The notes: a model not told the origin generated them from the sequence alone. A stretch of 64,000 nt of DNA from Blattabacterium cuenoti (GCF_014251795.1 NZ_CP059201.1:496001-560000); one strand, 5' to 3'. Shown: positions 35,846 to 45,190, counted from the first letter of the stretch. Translations and numbers: made by a program.

Positions 35846-37366
35846 ATGATCAAATATTTATCTGGATATTTTACATCTTATTTTCTTAAAAAGAGAATAA
35901 AAAACATAGAATTTTTTATGCGTCATCCAATAGAAATACAAAATCAATTAATCAATAAATTAATTTTGTATGCAAAAAATACAGAATTCGGAAAAAAATA
36001 TAGATTTTGTGAAATCAAAAAATATCAGCAATTTTCTGAAAGAATTCCAGTATCTAAATATTCTGATATACAATATTTGATTACAAGAATTCGTAAAGGT
36101 GAAAAAAATGTATTATGGCCTGGAGAGGTTAAATGGTTTGCCAGATCTTCTGGTACTACTAATGAGAGAAGTAAATATATTCCTGTCACAAAATCATCTA
36201 TGAATACATGTCATTACAAAGCAGGAAAAGATATGTTATCTATTTATATTCATAATCATCCAAAAACAAAAATTTTTTTTGGAAAAGCGGTTCGTTTAGG
36301 AGGAAGTTACGAATTACATAGAAAATATAATACTTTTTACGGAGATTTATCTTCTATTTTAATTAAAAATATGCCTTTTTGGGTCGAAAGTATTTGTGTA
36401 CCTAGAAAAAAAATAGCCTTAATGAGCGAGTGGGAAAAAAAATTAGACAACATAATAAAAGAAACTAATAATAAAGATGTTAGAATTTTATTAGGCGTTT
36501 GTTCTTGGCTGTTAGTTTTTTTGAATAAATTATTAAAAAAATTTAACAAAAAAATAATAAACGAAATATGGCCTAACATAGAAGTCATATTTCATGGAGG
36601 AGTAAGCTTGAAACCTTATATTTTTCAATATAAAAAATTATTTGATAAATCTATAAATTATTACGATGTATACAGTGCATCAGAAGGTTTTTTTGCTATA
36701 CAGGATCAAAAAAATGTAGAAGATCTTTTATTGTTATTAAATCATGGTATATTTTATGAATTCATTCCCATAGAAGAAATAAATAATGCATATCCTAAAA
36801 TATTCCCCATTGATAAAGTAGAACTAAACAAAAATTATGCACTTGTTATTTCTACAAATGCAGGATTATGGAGATACATAGTTGGAGATACTGTTAAATT
36901 TACTAGTTTATCTCCATACCGGATCTCCATTTCAGGAAGAACAACTCATTACATAAATTCTTTTGGAGAAGAATTAATTGTAGAAAATGCAGAAAAAGCT
37001 TTAAATCAAGCTTGCCTAAAAACAAATTCCATTATTCATGAATATACTGCAGGTCCTGTATACATGAATAAAAAAAATTCTGGAGCTCATGAATGGATTA
37101 TAGAATTTAAAAAACATCCTGATAATTTATCTGATTTTAGTATTGTTTTGGATAATGAATTAAAATCTTTGAATTCAGATTACGAAATTAAACGATATAA
37201 AAACATGGTTTTAGGTCCTCCTATTATATATGTCGCTAGAAATGGTTTATTTTATGACTGGTTAAAAAAAAATAAAAAATTAGGAGGACAAAATAAAATT
37301 CCCCGCTTATCTAACGATAGAAAATATATCAATTCTATTTTAGAAATGGAAAAAAATAGAAAATAA
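35846..37366 (+). CDS. GH3 auxin-responsive-promoter family acyl-adenylating protein
   Basis: A 506-residue protein of the GH3 fold, part of the adenylate-forming superfamily. The P-loop SSGTTNERSKYIPVT is near residues 98-112. Conserved blocks include KAVRLGGS, NTFYGDLSS, SASEGFFAIQDQ (about 276-287) and LWRYIVGDTVKFTS near 340. Plant GH3 enzymes conjugate amino acids to acyl acids; the role of bacterial relatives is unknown. It is conserved in free-living Bacteroidota, and its retention here in intact form is notable. It lies directly downstream of menG. Confidence 0.82.
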   Translation: MIKYLSGYFTSYFLKKRIKNIEFFMRHPIEIQNQLINKLILYAKNTEFGKKYRFCEIKKYQQFSERIPVSKYSDIQYLITRIRKGEKNVLWPGEVKWFARSSGTTNERSKYIPVTKSSMNTCHYKAGKDMLSIYIHNHPKTKIFFGKAVRLGGSYELHRKYNTFYGDLSSILIKNMPFWVESICVPRKKIALMSEWEKKLDNIIKETNNKDVRILLGVCSWLLVFLNKLLKKFNKKIINEIWPNIEVIFHGGVSLKPYIFQYKKLFDKSINYYDVYSASEGFFAIQDQKNVEDLLLLLNHGIFYEFIPIEEINNAYPKIFPIDKVELNKNYALVISTNAGLWRYIVGDTVKFTSLSPYRISISGRTTHYINSFGEELIVENAEKALNQACLKTNSIIHEYTAGPVYMNKKNSGAHEWIIEFKKHPDNLSDFSIVLDNELKSLNSDYEIKRYKNMVLGPPIIYVARNGLFYDWLKKNKKLGGQNKIPRLSNDRKYINSILEMEKNRK

Positions 37367-37403
37367 ATTCAAAAAAATATTTATAACTTTACAACTTCAA
37401 TAT

Positions 37404-37667
37404 ATGACAGTAGAAAAAAAAAAAGAAATATTTGAAACTTATGGAACATCTGTTTATGATACAGGTTCTTCAAAAGTGCAAGTTGCTTTATTTACTTATC
37501 GGATTAATCATTTAAACAATCATCTAAAAAAAAATCAAAAAGATTTTAACACAGAAAGAGCTTTGGTAAAAATGGTGGGAAAAAGAAAAAAATTACTAAA
37601 ATACATAGAGAAACATGATCCAGAAAGTTATAAAACTATCATAAAACATTTAGGATTAAGAAAATAA
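37404..37667 (+). CDS. rpsO: 30S ribosomal protein S15
   Basis: An 87-residue S15. The segments VYDTGSSKVQVALFTYRINHL (part of residues 18-38) and LVKMVGKRKKLLKYIEK near 54-70 are the rRNA-binding helices. It binds 16S rRNA helices 20-22 in the platform. It is followed 57 nt later by pnp, the conserved rpsO-pnp pair. A possible -7 sequence, TAACTTTA, lies just upstream in the 37-nt gap after the GH3 gene. Confidence 0.97.
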   Translation: MTVEKKKEIFETYGTSVYDTGSSKVQVALFTYRINHLNNHLKKNQKDFNTERALVKMVGKRKKLLKYIEKHDPESYKTIIKHLGLRK

Positions 37668-37724
37668 AATTAATAAAATATTTCTAATATCTAGAGTTAA
37701 TTATATAGCAGAAAAAAAGAGAAT

Positions 37725-39866
37725 ATGTCAGATATAGTCAAAGAAACCATATCGATGAAAAATGGTCGTACTATTATTATAGAAACAGGTAGATTGGCAA
37801 AACAAGCAGATGGATCAGTTATAGTACGTGTAAAAAATACAATGCTTTTAGCAACTGTAGTAGTTTCCAACGAAAAAAAAAATGAAGTCAATTTTTTGCC
37901 TTTAACTGTAGATTATAGAGAAAAATACTCTGCTGGAGGTAAAATACCTGGAGGTTTTCTCAAAAGAGAAGGGAGGCCTTCTGATGAGGAAATATTAACA
38001 ATGAGATTAGTAGATCGTGTTTTAAGACCTACATTTTCAGATTCGTTTAAAAACGAAATACAAATTATGATTTCGTTGCTATCATATGATCAAACAGTTT
38101 TACCAGACGGATTAGCTGGATTAGCCGCATCGGCAGCATTATCGGTAGCAGGAATTCCTTTTAATGGACCTATATCAGAAATACGTATTATCCGTTTAAA
38201 TGGAAAATTCATTATTAATCCTAGTTTAGATCAGTTAAGAGGAGCAGATATAGATTTGATAGTGGGAGCTTCAAATAATTCTATTATTATGATAGAAGGA
38301 GAAATGAAAGAAATAAAAGAGAATGAATTTTTAGAAACTATAATTGAAGCTCATCAAGCTATAAAACTACAAATAGAAGCTCAAATTCGTCTAGTCAATA
38401 GACTATCAAAAAATCGTATTTTCTTCTTTGAAGATTTAAAAAATCAAGAAAAAGAAATGTTAGAAAAAGAACTTTTTTTGTTTTCGTATGAAAAAATTAA
38501 AAAAATTTATCAAAATTTTTTAGATAAGAAGAATAGATTTATTCAAGAGAAAATTGTATTAAACGATTTTAAAAAAAAGTTTCTAACAGAAAAAGAAGAA
38601 AATGCAGAAAATAAAGAAATTATTGTCGACCAATATTTTGAAGAAATTAAAAAAAAAATAACTAGAAATTTAATTTTAGAAAAAGGAATTCGATTAGATG
38701 GAAGAACTAATAAACAAATACGTTCAATATCTGGTTCCGTTGATTATTTACCTGGAGTACACGGTTCTGCTTTATTTTCAAGAGGAGAAACTCAGTCTTT
38801 AACTACAGTTACATTAGGATCATCTTTAGATGCTAACAGAATTGATAATGTGATTATGGAGAATCAAGAAAAATTCTATCTACATTATAATTTCCCCCCT
38901 TTTTCTACAGGAGAAATACGTTCTATAAGAGGAGTTTCCAGACGTGAAATAGGTCATGGAAATTTAGCCCAACGCGCATTAAAAAATATTATTCCAAATA
39001 ATCCATATACCATTCGTGTTGTTTCAGATATTTTAGAGTCTAATGGATCTTCTTCTATGGCAACAGTTTGTGCTGCTAGTTTAGCACTAATGGATGCAGG
39101 AATTCCCATAAAAAATCCTGTATCCGGAATTGCTATGGGATTGTTTATGGAAAACGAAAAAAAAGTTATTATATCAGATATAATGGGGGAAGAAGACCAC
39201 TTTGGTGATTTAGATTTTAAAATAACAGGGACGAAATATGGAATAACGGCTTGTCAAATGGATGTGAAAAAGATGGAAGGAGTAACATATGATCTTTTAA
39301 ATCAAATTTTAATGCAAGCATTAGAAGGTCGTACTTTTATTTTAAAGAAAATGTTGGAAATTTTTCCTGAATGTAGAAAAAAAATGAAACCTCATGCTCC
39401 AAAAATATATACTTTTAATATTCCAAAAGATTTTATAGGTTCAGTTATAGGTCCCGGTGGAAAAGTAATTCAAGAAATCCAATCATGTACAAATACAAAT
39501 ATATTAATTGAAGAAAAAGGAAATTTAGGTTACATTGAAATCATAGGGAAAGATAATGAAAAAATAGAAAAGGCGATAAAAAAAATCAAACAAATTGCTT
39601 TTGTTCCTGAACTAGGAAAAGTATATAAAGCAAAAGTCAAATCCATAAAAGATTTTGGTGCTTTTGTAGAAATTTCTAAAGGAGTAGAAGGACTACTACA
39701 TATTTCTGAAATAGGATGGAAAAGATTAAATAATATAGAAGAAGAGTTGCATATAGGAGACATTATTCATGTCAAATTTATGGGAATGGATGAAAAAAAT
39801 AAAAAAATGAAACTTTCTAGAAAAGTACTTTTACCTCGTCCTCGTCCTGGTACAGAAAAAAAATAA
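37725..39866 (+). CDS. pnp: polynucleotide phosphorylase
   Basis: A 713-residue 3'-5' exoribonuclease using phosphate. It has two RNase PH domains (about 10-215 and 320-540) joined by a helical domain (about 240-310). LREGRPSDEEIL is in the first core; GEIRSIRGVSRREIGHGNLAQRAL and SDIMGEEDHFGDLDFKI are in the second, which is the catalytic one. The KH domain (IGPGGKVIQEI near residue 570) and the S1 domain (GKVYKAKVKSIKDFGAFVEI near 630-650) are present, so the protein is complete. It is the main RNA-decay and quality-control enzyme seen in the window. Confidence 0.97.
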   Translation: MSDIVKETISMKNGRTIIIETGRLAKQADGSVIVRVKNTMLLATVVVSNEKKNEVNFLPLTVDYREKYSAGGKIPGGFLKREGRPSDEEILTMRLVDRVLRPTFSDSFKNEIQIMISLLSYDQTVLPDGLAGLAASAALSVAGIPFNGPISEIRIIRLNGKFIINPSLDQLRGADIDLIVGASNNSIIMIEGEMKEIKENEFLETIIEAHQAIKLQIEAQIRLVNRLSKNRIFFFEDLKNQEKEMLEKELFLFSYEKIKKIYQNFLDKKNRFIQEKIVLNDFKKKFLTEKEENAENKEIIVDQYFEEIKKKITRNLILEKGIRLDGRTNKQIRSISGSVDYLPGVHGSALFSRGETQSLTTVTLGSSLDANRIDNVIMENQEKFYLHYNFPPFSTGEIRSIRGVSRREIGHGNLAQRALKNIIPNNPYTIRVVSDILESNGSSSMATVCAASLALMDAGIPIKNPVSGIAMGLFMENEKKVIISDIMGEEDHFGDLDFKITGTKYGITACQMDVKKMEGVTYDLLNQILMQALEGRTFILKKMLEIFPECRKKMKPHAPKIYTFNIPKDFIGSVIGPGGKVIQEIQSCTNTNILIEEKGNLGYIEIIGKDNEKIEKAIKKIKQIAFVPELGKVYKAKVKSIKDFGAFVEISKGVEGLLHISEIGWKRLNNIEEELHIGDIIHVKFMGMDEKNKKMKLSRKVLLPRPRPGTEKK

Positions 39867-39882
39867 TGAATCAAAAAAATAT

Positions 39883-40746
39883 ATGAGACAACTTAAAATT
39901 ACTAAACAAGTAACAAATCGTGAATCAGAATCATTAGATAAATATCTTCATGAAATAGGAAAAATTCCATTATTAACTCCAGAAGAAGAAGTAGAATACG
40001 CTCGTAGAGCAAGAAAAGGGGATGAAACTGCTATAAATAAACTTGTCAATGCTAACTTACGTTTTGTTGTATCTGTAGCTAAACAATATCAAAATCAAGG
40101 ATTAAGTTTATGTGATTTAATTAATGAAGGAAATTTAGGTTTAATAAAAGGAATACTACGTTTTGATGAAACAAGAGGTTTCAAATGTATTTCTTATGTT
40201 GTTTGGTGGATTAGACAAGCTATTTTGCAAGCTATCGCCGAACAATCACGTTCTATTAGACAACCTACAAACAAATTAGCCTTATTAAATAAAATACTAA
40301 AAACTCTTGCTCAACTAGAACAAGAATTACAAAGAACTCCTTCTGTACAAGAAATAGCAGAATATTTAAATATGAATGAGAAAGATGTTGAAGAGTCCAT
40401 AAAAAATTCAGGAAGACATGTTTCTATGGATGCTCCATTAATAGAAGGAGAAGATTCTAATTTATATGATTTAGTTCGATCTGATGAATCTCCTCGTCCA
40501 GATGAACATTTAGAAAAAGAATCTTTACGAAAAGATATAAAAAGAATTTTAGAAACTTTAAGCGAAAGAGAACGTCGTGTAATTATTTTACATTTCGGAT
40601 TAAATGGATCGCCACCAATGACTTTAGAAGAAGTAGGACAATCTTGTGATTTAACAAGAGAACGAGTAAGACAAATTGAAAGTATAGCTTTAAAAAGATT
40701 AAAGCATTCTTCTAGAAGCAAAATTCTCAAACCTTATTTAGGATAA
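39883..40746 (+). CDS. rpoD: primary sigma-70 factor
   Basis: A 287-residue sigma-70, short like the housekeeping sigma of Bacteroidota, which lacks region 1.1. Region 1.2 starts LDKYLHEIGKIPLLTPEEE near residues 18-36. Region 2 contains NLRFVVSVAKQYQNQG and ISYVVWWIRQAILQAI. Region 3 and region 4 (MTLEEVGQSCDLTRERVRQIE, near residues 246-266) are complete. This class of sigma is known to use the -33 TTTG / -7 TAnnTTTG promoters seen elsewhere in the window. It begins 16 nt after pnp. Confidence 0.94.
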   Translation: MRQLKITKQVTNRESESLDKYLHEIGKIPLLTPEEEVEYARRARKGDETAINKLVNANLRFVVSVAKQYQNQGLSLCDLINEGNLGLIKGILRFDETRGFKCISYVVWWIRQAILQAIAEQSRSIRQPTNKLALLNKILKTLAQLEQELQRTPSVQEIAEYLNMNEKDVEESIKNSGRHVSMDAPLIEGEDSNLYDLVRSDESPRPDEHLEKESLRKDIKRILETLSERERRVIILHFGLNGSPPMTLEEVGQSCDLTRERVRQIESIALKRLKHSSRSKILKPYLG

Positions 40747-40755
40747 AACACAACG

Positions 40756-40829
40756 CGACCTCGAAGGGATTCGAACCCATAACCTTCTGATCCGTAGTCA
40801 GATGCTCCATCCAATTAAGCTACGAGGCC
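40756..40829 (-). tRNA. tRNA-Arg (anticodon ACG)
   Basis: On the minus strand acceptor arms GGCCTCG and CGAGGTC pair (one G-U). Stem TCTGA/TCAGA encloses loop CTACGGA, giving anticodon ACG. The T arm has GGTTCGAATCC. The discriminator is G and CCA is not encoded. The first anticodon base must become inosine (TadA) to read CGU/CGC/CGA. It lies 9 nt past the sigma gene stop, on the opposite strand. Confidence 0.96.
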
Positions 40830-40871
40830 TCTATTCATATGATACTATGATCATTAGTACAAATATATATT

Positions 40872-41630
40872 TTATGATTGAATAATTTTTAAAAACTTTT
40901 CAAATTGAAGAGATGCATTCCCTATAAGTCCTCCATCTACATCTTTCTGAGAAAAAAAATTTTTTGCATTAATATCATTAATACTTCCTCCGTATAAAAT
41001 AGGGATGTTATCCGAAATATTTTTCCCATATTTTTCTAAAAATAAAGAACGAATAAATTCATGCATCACCTGAACTTGTTCAAACGTCGCAGTTTTTCCT
41101 GTACCAATTGCCCATATTGGTTCGTATGCTATATAAAAAAATTTGATATCATCTGAAGAACAATAAAAAACCGTTTTTTCTAATTGTTTTTTAATGATTT
41201 CAAATTGCTTATTATTCTTTCTTTCAACTAAAGATTCTCCAACACAAAAAATAATATTGAAATCATATTTTAATGCTATTTTTATTTTTTCTAATAAAAT
41301 TTGATTATTTTCAAAAAATAATTCCCTACGTTCACTATGTCCCAATATCACTTTTTGAATTCCTATAGATTTTAACATAGAAGCAGATATTTCTCCTGTG
41401 TAAGGACCTTTATTTTTTTGATGAATATTTTGAGCAGCAATATTTAAACTCGACCCTTGCAAAATTTGATTAGAAATATGCAAAAAAGGAAAAGAGGGGG
41501 ACAAAATAATTTCTTTATCATGATTTATTTTTCTATCAAAAAAAACTTTTAACAAATTTCTAATAAAAGAAGTTGTTTCATGAAAATCATAATTCATTTT
41601 CCAATTTGCAACAAGAATTCTTTTCCTCAT
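40872..41630 (-). CDS. tpiA: triosephosphate isomerase
   Basis: A 252-residue TIM barrel linking DHAP and glyceraldehyde-3-phosphate. Catalytic residues are present: Lys11 in NWKMN, His in GHSERR near residue 97, and Glu in YEPIWAIGTGKTA near 169-181. The phosphate loop GGSIN is near 215 and GGLIGNASL near 235. It follows the DUF1599 gene on the minus strand, 9 nt apart. Confidence 0.97.
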   Translation of the reverse strand: MRKRILVANWKMNYDFHETTSFIRNLLKVFFDRKINHDKEIILSPSFPFLHISNQILQGSSLNIAAQNIHQKNKGPYTGEISASMLKSIGIQKVILGHSERRELFFENNQILLEKIKIALKYDFNIIFCVGESLVERKNNKQFEIIKKQLEKTVFYCSSDDIKFFYIAYEPIWAIGTGKTATFEQVQVMHEFIRSLFLEKYGKNISDNIPILYGGSINDINAKNFFSQKDVDGGLIGNASLQFEKFLKIIQS

Positions 41631-41639
41631 TATTTTTTT

Positions 41640-42143
41640 TTATAAATTTTTTCTCAATAAAAAAATGATTTTTACTAAAATTTCAAAACAAAATTTTTCC
41701 AGATCTTCAAATATAATTTTCTCTTTATTTTTTTTCAAATATAAAATATTTTCCAATATATGATTTATTGAAAATTGATTTTCAGTTTTTTGTATATAAA
41801 TTCTATTTGTATAACTTTTTATTTTTTTTAATTTATTATGATAAATAAATATCACATCATGATGTGATATTTTATGAAAATTTGATATAAAAGATATATC
41901 TAATTTAATTAATATTATTATTAAATAGTTAATAATATCTATATAAGTATCTGTTATTTTTTCTTCTTTAATTATTTGATATCCTTTAGATTGAATATTT
42001 TTTATACGAATTACTTTAATTAATATTTGATCTATGATAGAAGAATTATGAAAGAATTTCCATGATAACCCATAATCTTTTAATTTTCCTAAAAAAAGTT
42101 TTCTGCATTCTTTAATAATAAAATTAATAGAAGAAAGATTCAT
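41640..42143 (-). CDS. DUF1599 protein, function unknown
   Basis: A 167-residue soluble protein. CRKLFLGKLKDYGLSWKFF near residues 13-31, IIDQILIKVIRIKNIQ and YIDIINYLIIILIKLD match the DUF1599 pattern as I remember it. The second half looks like a repeat of the first but more decayed and Lys/Ile-rich. I chose ATG at 42143; the longer frame begins with TTG at 42185 and would run into the divergent folP start. Its place between tpiA and folP is conserved in Bacteroidota. A nucleotide-related role has been suggested for similar all-alpha folds, but nothing here proves it. Confidence 0.72.
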   Translation of the reverse strand: MNLSSINFIIKECRKLFLGKLKDYGLSWKFFHNSSIIDQILIKVIRIKNIQSKGYQIIKEEKITDTYIDIINYLIIILIKLDISFISNFHKISHHDVIFIYHNKLKKIKSYTNRIYIQKTENQFSINHILENILYLKKNKEKIIFEDLEKFCFEILVKIIFLLRKNL

Positions 42144-42184
42144 GTTATTTAATTTTATAACAAAATACAACAAATAATTTATCA

Positions 42185-43018
42185 ATGATAATTAATTGTG
42201 CAGGCTCTTTATTACATTTAAAAGAACCAAAAATAATGGGAATAGTGAATTTAACTCCTGATTCATTTTATGATGGTGGAAAATTGTGTTCTGAATATCA
42301 AATACTACAACATATAGAAACTTTATTGAATGAAGGTTCCGATTTTATAGATATTGGAGGTTGTTCCACTAGACCTGGGTCTAAATTGATAACAGAAAAA
42401 GAAGAAATACAAAGAGTCATAAAACCTATTCGTACTATCATAAAAAATTTTCCAAATATTAGAATATCTATAGATACTTTTCGTAGTAAAGTAGCTCAAA
42501 TAGCAGTCGAAGAAGGAGCTGTAATGATCAATGATGTATCAGGTGGGCAACTTGATAAAAATATGTTCCCTTTGTTAGGAAAACTTAAAATTCCATATAT
42601 ATTAAATCATATGAAAGGAATTCCTGAAAATATGCAAAATAATCCATATTACAACGAAAATATAATAATAGAAATAAATAATTTTTTTTCAAAAAAAATT
42701 TACTATTTAAAAAAACATGGAATTCGTGATATTATCCTTGATCCTGGATTTGGTTTTGGAAAAACATTAAAACAAAATTTTAAATTATTAAAACATTTAT
42801 CTTTATTAGGATATCAAGATTATCCAATTTTAGTTGGTATTTCAAGAAAATCTATGATTAAATTTATTTTAAATACTTCTTATGAAAAATTATTGAATGC
42901 TACTTCTATCATTCATACCATAGCACTTTTAAATGGATCTAATTTTTTACGTGTACATGATGTTAAAGAAGCTGTTGAATGCATTAAATTAATACAATAT
43001 TATAGAAAAATTTTATAA
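42185..43018 (+). CDS. folP: dihydropteroate synthase
   Basis: A 277-residue TIM-barrel enzyme joining p-aminobenzoate and hydroxymethyl-dihydropterin pyrophosphate, the sulfonamide target. MGIVNLTPDSFYDGGK near residues 18-33, DIGGCSTRPGS near 58-68, ISIDTFRSKVA, INDVSGG, LDPGFGFGK and LVGISRKSMI are all present. The product enters folate metabolism, used by metE and the 5-formyl-THF ligase here. It is divergent from DUF1599 across 41 nt and precedes cdaA. Confidence 0.96.
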   Translation: MIINCAGSLLHLKEPKIMGIVNLTPDSFYDGGKLCSEYQILQHIETLLNEGSDFIDIGGCSTRPGSKLITEKEEIQRVIKPIRTIIKNFPNIRISIDTFRSKVAQIAVEEGAVMINDVSGGQLDKNMFPLLGKLKIPYILNHMKGIPENMQNNPYYNENIIIEINNFFSKKIYYLKKHGIRDIILDPGFGFGKTLKQNFKLLKHLSLLGYQDYPILVGISRKSMIKFILNTSYEKLLNATSIIHTIALLNGSNFLRVHDVKEAVECIKLIQYYRKIL

Positions 43019-43072
43019 TTCACTAATACTTGTATTATTTTTGCATGAGGCTTTTTTTCATTATTACATTTA

Positions 43073-43831
43073 TTGAAAATTTCTTTCATCGATATTTTAG
43101 ATATTTTTTTAGTAGCCATTATTTTATTTCAAGTATACAGATTGGTTTACAAAACTCCTGCTTTAAATATCTTTAATGGAATCATTGCAACTTTTATTTT
43201 CTGGAAAATAGTAGAAATTTATCAAATGAAACTTCTTAGCATAGTTATAAGTGCTTTTTTTAAAGGAGGTTTTTTAGCGTTAATTATTGTTTTTCAACCA
43301 GAAATAAGAAAATTTCTTCTTATTGTAGGAAGCAAAATATTTTTCAAAAAATTTATATTTTCTATTTTTAAAAAATCAGGTGTATCAATTAAAACTGAAA
43401 CTATAGATAGTATTGTAAATGCTTGTGCTATTTTTTCTGGAGATAAAACAGGAGTTTTAATAGTAATTCAATTACATCAAGATTTAAAAGAATTTATACA
43501 AAATGGAGATAAAATGGATGCCAAAGTCAATATTCCTATCTTGGAAAGCATTTTCTATAAAAATAGCCCATTACATGACGGAGCTGTAGTCATTATAGAA
43601 AATAAAATAATTAAAACAAGAGCAATTCTTCCTGTTTCTTACAATAAAGAAATTCCATCCCGTTTGGGATTGCGACATAGAGCTGCTATTGGTTTATCTG
43701 AAAAAACAGATGCAATCTGTCTTGTAATTTCAGAAGAAACAGGTTATATTTCTTATATAAAAGATCAAAAAAGAACTGTGATCACTAACATTAATAATTT
43801 AAAAATGAAACTTGAAGAAGATTTGCTTTAA
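43073..43831 (+). CDS. cdaA: membrane diadenylate cyclase CdaA
   Basis: A 252-residue c-di-AMP synthase. Two or three membrane helices (about 5-75) precede a DAC (DisA_N) domain, with DGA at 169-171 and RHR at 200-202, both required for catalysis. The product c-di-AMP controls osmolyte and wall homeostasis in other bacteria. The frame offers TTG at 43073 as its start, with no ATG nearby in frame. An exact -7 motif, TATTTTTG, lies at 43036-43043 but without a clear -33. It sits between folP and murF; a wall-synthesis link is plausible. Confidence 0.92.
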   Translation: MKISFIDILDIFLVAIILFQVYRLVYKTPALNIFNGIIATFIFWKIVEIYQMKLLSIVISAFFKGGFLALIIVFQPEIRKFLLIVGSKIFFKKFIFSIFKKSGVSIKTETIDSIVNACAIFSGDKTGVLIVIQLHQDLKEFIQNGDKMDAKVNIPILESIFYKNSPLHDGAVVIIENKIIKTRAILPVSYNKEIPSRLGLRHRAAIGLSEKTDAICLVISEETGYISYIKDQKRTVITNINNLKMKLEEDLL

Positions 43832-43855
43832 AAAAAGTATTACATGATTTGATTT

Positions 43856-45157
43856 ATGAATATTCAAAATATATATCAATTATATTCTATTTCTTCTGGT
43901 ATAGAGATAAATAGTAAAAAAGTTAAAAAAAAATCTATTTTTATAGCTTTAAAAGGTAAAAATTTTGATGGAAATCAATTTGCAGATGAAGCAATTTCAA
44001 ATGGAGCAATGCTTGCTATAGTCGATGATCAAAAATATGCTGTTTGTAAAGAAAAAACTATTTATGTATATAATACATTATACTTTCTTCATGAATTAGC
44101 AAAATATCACAGATATAGATTACATCATATTCCTATTATAGTCATTACTGGAAGTAATGGAAAAACTACAACAAAAGAGCTTGTTGCAGCTATTTTAGCT
44201 AAAAAATATAAAAAAGTTCATTATACTATAAATAATTTCAATAATCATATAGGAATTCCACTAACCATACTTTCTATGTCTGAAAATACACAAATATCTG
44301 TAATAGAAATTGGAGCAAACCATGAAAAAGAGATAGAAAAAATGTGTTATATTATTAATCCAGATTATGGATATATTACAAATTTCGGAAAAGCTCATTT
44401 AGAAGGATTCAAAAATATAAAAGGAATTATACGCAGTAAATTAGAATTATACAATTTTTTAAAAAAAAATAAAAAGTTAGTATTTATTAATGGAGATGAT
44501 CCTATACAATTATCCAATAGTATTGGAATGAAAAGATATATTTTTTCAGAAAGAAAAAAATCTAATGTAAATGTATATATTAAATATTTATGGGATAAAA
44601 ATTGTATCAAATCAATTTTATATATCAAAAATATAAAAATCGTTTCTCCTTTAATAGGGAACTATAATTTATTTAACATAGCTTCTGCTATAACAATTGG
44701 AACATATTTTCAAGTTTCTTTAAAAAGAATAAAGGAAGCAATAGAAGAATATGTGCCTAACAATTATCGTTCTCAAATTTTGATAAAGAATAATGTAAAA
44801 ATTATTATAGATTGTTATAATGCAAATCCAACTAGTATGATAAAATCTCTTGATTTTTTTAATCATATTAAAGGAGATAAAATAGTGATATTGGGAGATA
44901 TGTTAGAATTAGGATTCTTTTCTAATCAAGAACACGAAAATATTATTTCTTTTATAATAAAAAGCAATATTAATATTGCCTTTTTAATTGGAGATATTTT
45001 TTGTAATACTAAGAAAACCTCTGACAAGATTATAAAATTTATCAATAAAAAAAGTTTTGTTGAATGGATTCAAAAATATTCTATTCCAAAAACGGATTAT
45101 ATCCTTATCAAAGGATCTAGAGAAATTGCATTAGAAAGTCTTATTTGTTTCATTTAA
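43856..45157 (+). CDS. murF: UDP-N-acetylmuramoyl-tripeptide--D-alanyl-D-alanine ligase
   Basis: A 433-residue Mur ligase that adds D-Ala-D-Ala to the UDP-MurNAc-tripeptide. The ATP loop is GSNGKTTTKEL near residues 98-108. NNFNNHIGIPLTIL, IEIGANHEKEIE and YNANPTSM are the diagnostic central and C-terminal motifs. LGDMLELG is near residue 344. It uses the product of ddl in the same window. The stop TAA lies inside the left arm of an inverted repeat that spans the pdhA promoter region. Confidence 0.96.
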   Translation: MNIQNIYQLYSISSGIEINSKKVKKKSIFIALKGKNFDGNQFADEAISNGAMLAIVDDQKYAVCKEKTIYVYNTLYFLHELAKYHRYRLHHIPIIVITGSNGKTTTKELVAAILAKKYKKVHYTINNFNNHIGIPLTILSMSENTQISVIEIGANHEKEIEKMCYIINPDYGYITNFGKAHLEGFKNIKGIIRSKLELYNFLKKNKKLVFINGDDPIQLSNSIGMKRYIFSERKKSNVNVYIKYLWDKNCIKSILYIKNIKIVSPLIGNYNLFNIASAITIGTYFQVSLKRIKEAIEEYVPNNYRSQILIKNNVKIIIDCYNANPTSMIKSLDFFNHIKGDKIVILGDMLELGFFSNQEHENIISFIIKSNINIAFLIGDIFCNTKKTSDKIIKFINKKSFVEWIQKYSIPKTDYILIKGSREIALESLICFI

Positions 45158-45187
45158 TCTTTGCATATTAAATGTTAAAGATTAAAT
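45152..45187. repeat. 11-bp inverted repeat over the pdhA promoter region
   Basis: Arms ATTTAATCTTT (45152-45162) and AAAGATTAAAT (45177-45187) are perfectly complementary across a 14-nt spacer. The left arm holds part of the -33 element and the right arm part of the -7 element of the putative pdhA promoter. No T-run follows, which argues against a terminator. Confidence 0.6.
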
Positions 45188-45190
45188 TTG
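45160..45190 (+). promoter_or_regulatory. putative pdhA promoter
   Basis: TTTG at 45160-45163 and TAAATTTG at 45183-45190, both exact matches to the Bacteroidota -33 and -7 consensus, are separated by 19 nt. The site lies 34 nt before the pdhA start. Confidence 0.62.

Noticed and set aside
40311-40730. 139-residue minus-strand frame inside the sigma factor gene
   Set aside because: Shadow of a conserved CDS; no family resemblance and no start context.
42144-42185. 14-residue N-terminal extension of the DUF1599 protein from TTG 42185
   Set aside because: The extension would overlap the divergent folP start and lies before a good ATG with family-like sequence.
45152-45187. Inverted repeat as an intrinsic terminator for murF
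   Set aside because: The stem is almost all A-T and no T tract follows; the overlap with the -33 and -7 elements suits an operator better.
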